64,000 nucleotides of DNA from Frigoribacterium faeni (GTDB lineage Bacteria; Actinomycetota; Actinomycetes; Actinomycetales; Microbacteriaceae): the NCBI RefSeq assembly GCF_007988805.1, contig NZ_BJUV01000003.1, positions 98,567-162,566 of the forward strand, given 5' to 3'. The position numbers and the translations under genes were made by a program. This document shows positions 59,177 through 64,000 of this stretch, one piece after another. The notes beneath the pieces are model-generated. The model searched no databases, was not told the DNA's origin, and was given only the letters and a program-made list of their open reading frames with translations. How positions within the stretch are numbered: the first letter of the stretch is position 1; each line of letters starts with the position of its first letter.

Positions 59177-59782
59177 ATGAACCTCCGTTCCACGCTCCGC
59201 CAGCACGGCGTCGCCCTCCGGGCCATGGTGGTCTTCACCGTGGTGCTGGGCCTGCTGTACACCGCGGTGATCACCGGCATCGGGCAGCTCGTCGTGCCCG
59301 CGAGAGCCGACGGCTCGGCGGTCGAGGCCGACGGCGACGTCGTCGGGTCCTCCCTCATCGGGCAGTCCTTCACCGATGCCGACGGAGCCGCTCTGCCGGA
59401 GTGGTTCCAGTCGCGGCCGTCGGCTGCGGGAGACGGCTACGACGCGGCCGCCTCCAGTGGCAGCAACCACGGCCCCGAGAACGAGGACCTCATCGAGGCC
59501 GTCCAGGAGCGCCGCGCCGCGGTCGCCGAGAGCGACGGGGTCGATCCCGCGAGCGTCCCCGTCGACGCGCTCACCGCGTCGGGGTCGGGTCTCGATCCGC
59601 ACATCAGCCCCGCGTACGCCTTGGAGCAGGTCGACCGGGTCGCCACCGCGCGGGGGCTCTCGGCGAGCGACGTCGAGTCGCTGGTCGACGAGCACACGCA
59701 GGGCCGCGACCTCGGCTACCTCGGTGAGCCGACGGTCAACGTGCTCGAGCTGAACGCGGCCCTGGCCGAGCGGGGGCGCTGA
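59177..59782 (+). CDS. kdpC: potassium-transporting ATPase subunit C
   Basis: A 201-residue single-span subunit that assembles the Kdp complex. Seen: N-terminal helix (about 14-40, LRAMVVFTVVLGLLYTAVITGIGQLV), GSSLIGQSFT, WFQSRPSAAGDGYDAAASSGSNHGPEN, DALTASGSGLDPHISPAYALEQ and LNVLELN-type end (TVNVLELNAALAERG). AAAGAAG precedes the ATG. The operon ends here; no kdpD or kdpE follows, so the sensor system lies elsewhere. Confidence 0.96.
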   Translation: MNLRSTLRQHGVALRAMVVFTVVLGLLYTAVITGIGQLVVPARADGSAVEADGDVVGSSLIGQSFTDADGAALPEWFQSRPSAAGDGYDAAASSGSNHGPENEDLIEAVQERRAAVAESDGVDPASVPVDALTASGSGLDPHISPAYALEQVDRVATARGLSASDVESLVDEHTQGRDLGYLGEPTVNVLELNAALAERGR

Positions 59783-59848
59783 CCCGTGATACGGGGGCGG
59801 CTGCGGGCGCTGCTCGGCGCCGCCCCCGGCGTCGGCTCCCGTCGGGGA

Positions 59849-61171
59849 CTACGCGGAGGCGGCGAGCGGGGCTGCGGAGGGGTCGTAGCGGATGGCGAGG
59901 ACGGTGACGTCGTCGTCGTGCTGGACGGCGTGGCCGAGCTCCTCGATCCGGGCGACGAGATCGTCGGGCTCCGGGTGGGCGACGGCGAACGCGGCGAGCT
60001 CGTCGAGGGCCTCGAGCTCCTCGCCGAACAGGTCGAGAACGCCGTCGCTGACCGTCACGAGGAGGTCCCCGGCCTGCAACCGGGTCTCGTGCATCGACCA
60101 GGTCGTGCCGACGCCGATCGGCAGATCCGTGCTCCGCAGCCACTCGAGACCCCCGTCGGCGGGGATCACGAACGCCAATCCGTGTCCGGCGTCGACCCAG
60201 CGCGCCACGCCGTCCGTGCCGAGGTGGACGTGGAAGCACGTCGTGAACTGCTCGGTCGCGGACTCGTTCATGCCGGTGTCCATGCCGATCGAGGTGCGGG
60301 CGATCGCCTCCTCCGGTGCTCCGGTGCGCAGGGTCGCCCGGAGCGTCGAGCGGACGACGGCGGCGATCATCCCGGCCCCCACCCCCTTGCCCATCACATC
60401 TCCCAGGGTGAAGGCGACGCCGTCCGTCGTGGGGAACCAGTCGTAGAAGTCGCCGCCGACGGAGCGCGTCGGCAGGCACGCCGCCCGGACGGTGAACTGC
60501 GCGGGGATGCCGTCGGATGACGTGGGCAGCAGCGCCTGCTGGACGAGCGCGGCCTCGCTGATCTCGTCCTCGGCGACCCGTCGGTGCTGCTGCACGTCCT
60601 GGAGGCGGTTGCCGGACTGTCGGGCGAGCTCGTTGGTCACCCAGGCGACGGCCGCGAAGACCAGGACGACGAACACGAGTCGCACGGCCTCGGGGGCCGT
60701 GAGCGCGACGCCGCCGACGACGATCGGGACGAGGAACGTCGCGGCCGTGCCGAGCAGCGGGTAGACGATGTTCCGACGACCCGGTCGGGCGGCCATCCAG
60801 ATCACGGGCAGGAGCACCGCGGCGAGGAACGGCGAGCGGGCGTCGCCGGTTCCGAACCGCAGCAGTCCGATGGCGACGAAGTCAAGAGCGGGCACGAGCA
60901 GCTCCCACCGGGCCAGGCCCGGTCGAAGCACGAGCAGCGCCGCGAACGCCAGGCCCAGGAGCGCCAGACCGACCCCGGTCCACATGCTCAGCGCGTTCGT
61001 GACGGTCAGATACGGGAGCACCACGCTGCAGACTGCGGCGACGACGGCGATCACGACGACCACGCTCTGGTTGGCGAACGGCGTCGCCCGGTTCGCCGCG
61101 CGGATCAGCGGTGGCGCACCGTCGTCGGTGGCCGCCCGCCGCACGGTCATACGCGGAAAAGCGACTGTCAT
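59849..61171 (-). CDS. PP2C/SpoIIE-type serine phosphatase with membrane domain
   Basis: A 440-residue protein. Five to six membrane helices fill residues 35-185; a short coiled stretch (ELARQSGNRLQDVQQHRRVAEDEISEAALVQQALLP) links to a SpoIIE/RsbU phosphatase domain (about 215-435) with PTRSVGGDFYDWFPTTDG, LGDVMGKGVGAGMIAAV, DAGHGLAFVI and HDDDVTVLAIRY carrying the metal-binding Asp residues. Such phosphatases usually act on anti-anti-sigma factors. ATG 61171 or 61150 could be the start. Convergent with kdpC. Confidence 0.9.
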   Translation of the reverse strand: MTVAFPRMTVRRAATDDGAPPLIRAANRATPFANQSVVVVIAVVAAVCSVVLPYLTVTNALSMWTGVGLALLGLAFAALLVLRPGLARWELLVPALDFVAIGLLRFGTGDARSPFLAAVLLPVIWMAARPGRRNIVYPLLGTAATFLVPIVVGGVALTAPEAVRLVFVVLVFAAVAWVTNELARQSGNRLQDVQQHRRVAEDEISEAALVQQALLPTSSDGIPAQFTVRAACLPTRSVGGDFYDWFPTTDGVAFTLGDVMGKGVGAGMIAAVVRSTLRATLRTGAPEEAIARTSIGMDTGMNESATEQFTTCFHVHLGTDGVARWVDAGHGLAFVIPADGGLEWLRSTDLPIGVGTTWSMHETRLQAGDLLVTVSDGVLDLFGEELEALDELAAFAVAHPEPDDLVARIEELGHAVQHDDDVTVLAIRYDPSAAPLAASA

Positions 61172-61224
61172 AGTACGGCGACGCTAGCCGCCCTCGGCCG
61201 CCGACGGAACCGCCCGTTCGCGGG

Positions 61225-62238
61225 TCACGCCGGCGAGGCGGTCGACCCTCGGGGCATGAAGTCGGGCCGGAAGACGTGCCGCCGCGGTTCGGCGTCGAGC
61301 TCGTCGAGCGGGGTGCGCAGAGCGTCGACGGCGGCGTCGACGATCGCCGTCTCGTCCCAGGCGAAGGTGCTGAGCTGCGGCTCGACCAGGGGCGCCATCG
61401 CGCTGTCGTCGTAGCCGAGCACCGACAGGTCGAGCGGCACCTCGAGTCCGACCCTCCGGGCCGCGGCGTACGCGCCGAAGGCGATCGAGTCGCTGAGGCA
61501 GAGCAGGGCCGTCGGCCGCGGAGCCGTCCGCAGCAGCCGCTCGGTCGCGTCGGCGGCCTCGCCGACGGCGGCCGGCGTGGCCGTCACGGTGACGACGAGA
61601 CCCAGCTCGGCGCCGAGCGACGTCGCGAGCATCTCGGCCGGCCGACCCGGCGTCGCGGGGAGCGCGGGGGCCAGCACCCCGACCGTCCGGTGCCCCAGCT
61701 CGGCCAGGTGGCGCAGGCCCGTGCCGACGCCCGTGGCGTTGTCGAAGAGCACCACGGGGGAGTCGGGTCGGTGCGCCAGCGCGTCGCCGATCGACACCAG
61801 GCGGATGTCGTCGGGCACGTCGGCCCAGTAGAGCGCGGACGGGTCGACCGGCAACGCGACGACGGCGTCGACCTGACGGCTGTTGAGGGCGGCGAGCACC
61901 GCCTCCTCCCGGGCGGGCGAGGCGTCGACGTCGGCGATCGAGGCGCTCAGGGCCTGCTCGGCCAGGGCGCGGCTGAGCATCACGGCGAGGTCCTGCTGCC
62001 AGAGGTCGCGCAGGCTGCCCACGATGACGACGTTGCTGCTGCGCCCGCCGGCCAGCGCCCGCGCCACCGGATCGACCGTGTAGCCGAGCTCGGACGCCAC
62101 CCGGAGCACCCGGGACTGGGTCTCGGGCGAGCCGCGGAGACCGCGGAGCGCGTACGAGGTGGCGGCCTTCGACAGGCCGGCCGCGTCGGCGACGTCCTGG
62201 AGCGTGCGACGACGAGGCTCCTTCACGCGGATCAGCAT
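61225..62238 (-). CDS. LacI-family repressor
   Basis: A 337-residue regulator. HTH TLQDVADAAGLSKAATSYALRG with hinge VARALAGGRSSNVVIVG, and a periplasmic-binding-protein-like ligand domain (VDAVVALPVDPSALYW, VLFDNATGVGTGLRHLAELGHRTVGVLAP, LSVLGYDDSAMAPLVEPQLSTF). GTG/ATG choice: ATG 62238 keeps the short LIRVKEPRR arm. Divergent from the amidohydrolase gene, with two perfect 14-bp palindromes in the 95-bp gap and coding start, most likely its operators. Confidence 0.93.
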   Translation of the reverse strand: MLIRVKEPRRRTLQDVADAAGLSKAATSYALRGLRGSPETQSRVLRVASELGYTVDPVARALAGGRSSNVVIVGSLRDLWQQDLAVMLSRALAEQALSASIADVDASPAREEAVLAALNSRQVDAVVALPVDPSALYWADVPDDIRLVSIGDALAHRPDSPVVLFDNATGVGTGLRHLAELGHRTVGVLAPALPATPGRPAEMLATSLGAELGLVVTVTATPAAVGEAADATERLLRTAPRPTALLCLSDSIAFGAYAAARRVGLEVPLDLSVLGYDDSAMAPLVEPQLSTFAWDETAIVDAAVDALRTPLDELDAEPRRHVFRPDFMPRGSTASPA

Positions 62239-62312
62239 ACGTCGCGGTGACCGCGACGGCCCGCCCCCTGCGTTAACCGGATCGTCACATCCGCACCTTG
62301 ACAGCAGGTGCT

Positions 62313-62351
62313 GTGAACCGGTTCACTGTTCTCATGAGTGAACCGGTTCAC
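62313..62351. promoter_or_regulatory. pair of perfect LacI-type operators GTGAACCGGTTCAC
   Basis: Two identical 14-bp palindromes at 62313-62326 and 62338-62351, 25 bp apart (centre to centre). TTGACA at 62298-62303 is the -35 box; the first operator covers the -10 region and the second covers codons 2-6 of the amidohydrolase gene. Confidence 0.85.
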
Positions 62352-63332
62352 AGAACGGCGACGGCCGAGGAGGCGCGGGTCGGCGACCCCGCATCCGTCC
62401 CGTCCCGCCCGCCCCTGCGCACCCCGGTCGTCGGCGGCCGTACCGACACGCATCAGCACGTCTGGCCCGCCGCCTTCGTCGAGGCCCTCCGCGGCCGCAG
62501 CACGACGCCGCGCCTGGTCGACGGCTGGACCCTGCTCACCGAGGGCGAGGCCCCTTACGCCGTCGACCCCGGAGCTCACGACGTCGAGCGCCGCCGGGCC
62601 CGCGAGCTCGCGGAGGGCAAGGACGACGTCCTCGTCTCGCTCTCGAGCCCCCTCGGCATCGAGCATCTGCCGGGCGCCGAGGCCCGAGACCTGATCGACG
62701 TCTGGCACCGCTCCGCGCTCGAGCTCGGCGACCCGTTCCGGGTCTGGGCCGCGACCCCCGTCGACGAGCACGACCTGGTCGGGCTCTCCGAGATCCTCCG
62801 GCACGAGCGCGTCGTCGGGCTGCAGCTGCCCGCGACCTGCCTGCTCGACCCCGCCGCCGTGCAGCGGATGGCCCCCGTGCTCGACGTGGTCGCCGTCGCC
62901 GGCAAGCCCGTCATGGTGCACCCGGGGCCCGCCCCCTCGGTCGCCGACACCCCCGCCTGGTGGCCCGCCGTCGTGCCCTACGTCAGCCAGCTGCAGTCGG
63001 CCTGGTTCGCCTGGCACCAGGGCGGGCGTCTCGCGCACCCCACGCTGCGCATCGTCTTCGTCGCCCTCGCCGGTCTCGCCCCGCTGCACCACGAACGCCT
63101 CGTCGCCCGCGGCGGCGAGTTCGGCTCGGTCGACCCGAACGTCTTCTACGAGACGTCGTCGTACGACACCCGGGCGATCGACGCCGTCGTCCGCGTCGTC
63201 GGGGTCGACCCCGTGGTGCACGGCTCCGACCGTCCCTACGCCCAGCCCCGCGACCCCGGGCTCGGCCACGCCTTCACCCACGCCCACGTGCACGCCAACC
63301 CGCGCACCCTGCTGACCGGAGAACCTCGATGA
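62334..63332 (+). CDS. amidohydrolase-family metal-dependent hydrolase
   Basis: A 332-residue TIM-barrel amidohydrolase (Amidohydro_2-like). Seen: metal-binding TDTHQHVWP near residues 38-46, VVGLQLPATCLL, PVMVHPGPAP (His on strand 5), FVALAGLAPLHHERL and the late HGSDRPYAQP with its conserved Asp. ATG 62334 was chosen; the sequence MSEPVHRT overlaps the second operator. One 13-mer repeat (EEARV) sits in the variable N-terminal arm. Operon with the cysteine dioxygenase-like gene (ATGA overlap). Substrate unknown. Confidence 0.85.
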   Translation: MSEPVHRTATAEEARVGDPASVPSRPPLRTPVVGGRTDTHQHVWPAAFVEALRGRSTTPRLVDGWTLLTEGEAPYAVDPGAHDVERRRARELAEGKDDVLVSLSSPLGIEHLPGAEARDLIDVWHRSALELGDPFRVWAATPVDEHDLVGLSEILRHERVVGLQLPATCLLDPAAVQRMAPVLDVVAVAGKPVMVHPGPAPSVADTPAWWPAVVPYVSQLQSAWFAWHQGGRLAHPTLRIVFVALAGLAPLHHERLVARGGEFGSVDPNVFYETSSYDTRAIDAVVRVVGVDPVVHGSDRPYAQPRDPGLGHAFTHAHVHANPRTLLTGEPR

Positions 63333-63943
63333 CCCTCACGGCCCCCGACTCGACGACCCGCGCCTCCTCGGCACCGACCGCCGCCGACGTCCCGGCCCTG
63401 CCCGGCCGCGATCTGACCCGTCCCGAGCTCAAGGCCTGGGTCGACGAGATGGCCACCCGCCCCGAGGCCTGGCGGCACCTGGTGCGACACGGCGGCGGGC
63501 AGCGCCACTTCGCGTCGCTCTACCGCGACAGCCACATCGACGTCTGGCTGCTCTGCTGGGACACCACCGACGACACCGGATGGCACGACCACGACATCTC
63601 GTCGGGCGCGGTCGCCGTCGTCGAGGGCGCCGTGAACGAGGCCAACCCGCGGATGGGCGGCGAGCCGGTCAGCCGCGTCGTCGAGGCAGGACGCTCGTTC
63701 CACTTCGGGCCCGACCACATCCACCGCATGGGCGGGCACATCGACGGCTCGGTGTCGATCCACGCGTACTCGCCGCCGCTCTGGCGCATGGGCCAGTACT
63801 CGATCGGCAGCAACGGCGTGATGCGTCGGCAGTCGGTCAGCTACGCCGACGAGCTGCGCCCGATGGACGACGTCAGCGTCATCGAGCAGTACCGCGAGGA
63901 GCAGGCCGCCGCCGACGCGCTCGCCGCCCGCGACCGCGCGTAG
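63329..63943 (+). CDS. cysteine dioxygenase-family cupin protein
   Basis: A 204-residue cupin of the cysteine dioxygenase type I family, mononuclear-iron thiol dioxygenases. The iron ligands are visible as His86 and His88 in GWHDHD and His130/132 in GPDHIHRM; SIHAYSPPL with the conserved Tyr is present, and Cys76 lies in WLLCWD where some enzymes form a Cys-Tyr crosslink. It could oxidise cysteine or 3-mercaptopropionate. Its ATG overlaps the amidohydrolase stop, so both are controlled by the LacI-type repressor. Confidence 0.88.
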   Translation: MTLTAPDSTTRASSAPTAADVPALPGRDLTRPELKAWVDEMATRPEAWRHLVRHGGGQRHFASLYRDSHIDVWLLCWDTTDDTGWHDHDISSGAVAVVEGAVNEANPRMGGEPVSRVVEAGRSFHFGPDHIHRMGGHIDGSVSIHAYSPPLWRMGQYSIGSNGVMRRQSVSYADELRPMDDVSVIEQYREEQAAADALAARDRA

Positions 63944-63983
63944 CGCCCGCGAGTCCGCGCCCCGTCGCCCGCGCCCCCCCCCC

Positions 63984-64000
63984 GGGATCGAGTGGTCGGA
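63984..64000. repeat. CGAGTGGTC hairpin element, copy 7 (cut by window end)
   Basis: GGGATCGAGTGGTCGGA at the very end is the left arm of the same element, after the cysteine dioxygenase gene. The other arm lies outside the window. It is preceded by a run of C. Confidence 0.75.

Noticed and set aside
55091..59695. A 1534-codon open frame opposite the kdp genes
   Set aside because: It is antisense to four well-recognised genes; such long frames arise from GC-rich third codon positions. Its translation is low-complexity (His/Asp/Gly/Arg-rich) without domains.

Overview
The window is high-GC, densely coded actinobacterial chromosome. The gene set (actinobacterial XPB-type helicase pair, DUF3027, a levodione-reductase-like SDR, CtlX, LAxTG surface protein, Class F sortase, LacI/DeoR/TetR regulators) and the many promoters whose -10 box (TANNNT) lies 6-8 nt before an ATG/GTG (leaderless transcripts) point to Actinobacteria, most likely family Microbacteriaceae. 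I cannot name the genus. There is no prophage, integrase, transposase, rRNA operon or CRISPR array. One tRNA gene (Arg, CCT anticodon) is present.

Layout. 1-4.5 kb: DNA-repair helicase and partner, cold-shock protein, DUF3027. 4.5-9.6 kb: serC, DtxR-type regulator, NlpC/P60 wall hydrolase behind a structured leader (candidate c-di-AMP riboswitch), a 25-codon mini-ORF, HNH nuclease, tRNA-Arg followed by two tRNA-like repeats. 9.8-11.9 kb: SDR, a repeat cluster, methyltransferase. 11.9-17.8 kb: four-carbon sugar-acid (tetronate) catabolism with DeoR regulator, OtnC, OtnK, a SAF-domain dehydrogenase and an SLC13-type transporter. 17.9-18.8 kb: paired fluoride channels. 18.8-19.7 kb: non-coding repeat field. 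19.7-23.3 kb: molybdate uptake (mop regulator, modA, fused modB-modC). 23.4-34.6 kb: sortase, CHRD protein, EamA exporter/TetR pair, hydrolase, epimerase and many small membrane proteins, with two more repeat clusters. 34.8-40.1 kb: a cell-surface module (LAxTG protein, ECF sigma/anti-sigma, TasA-like protein, signal peptidase fused to a TasA-like segment). 40-49 kb: CNNM protein, citrulline/ornithine catabolism (CtlX, Ocd, AsnC), an acetyltransferase-TetR operon, and an RpiR-linked pair of a cyclodeaminase-like and a lyase-like protein with an altered MIO triad. 49.3-54.8 kb: UmuD/UmuC, oxidoreductase, MFS exporter, SDR with a Cys-codon leader. 54.9-59.8 kb: kdpFABC potassium pump. 59.8-64 kb: SpoIIE-type phosphatase and a LacI-controlled amidohydrolase/cysteine-dioxygenase pair.

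The most unusual signals are at DNA level. (i) A 13-mer, CCGAGGAGGCGCG, occurs 20 times exactly on either strand, inside genes in several reading frames, just after stop codons, and once as a head-to-head pair forming a perfect hairpin; this is the signature of an uptake-sequence-like or otherwise selected genomic word. (ii) A roughly 60-bp hairpin element beginning CGAGTGGTC occurs seven times between genes. (iii) Two other repeat families with internal palindromes fill the larger intergenic gaps. Other notable items are a leaderless Met-Gln-Cys-Cys micro-ORF placed to control an SDR gene, a signal peptidase fused to a substrate-like domain, two genes (modB-modC and the sortase) whose natural N-termini seem to lack any ATG/GTG/TTG start, and a second single-span miniprotein in front of KdpF.
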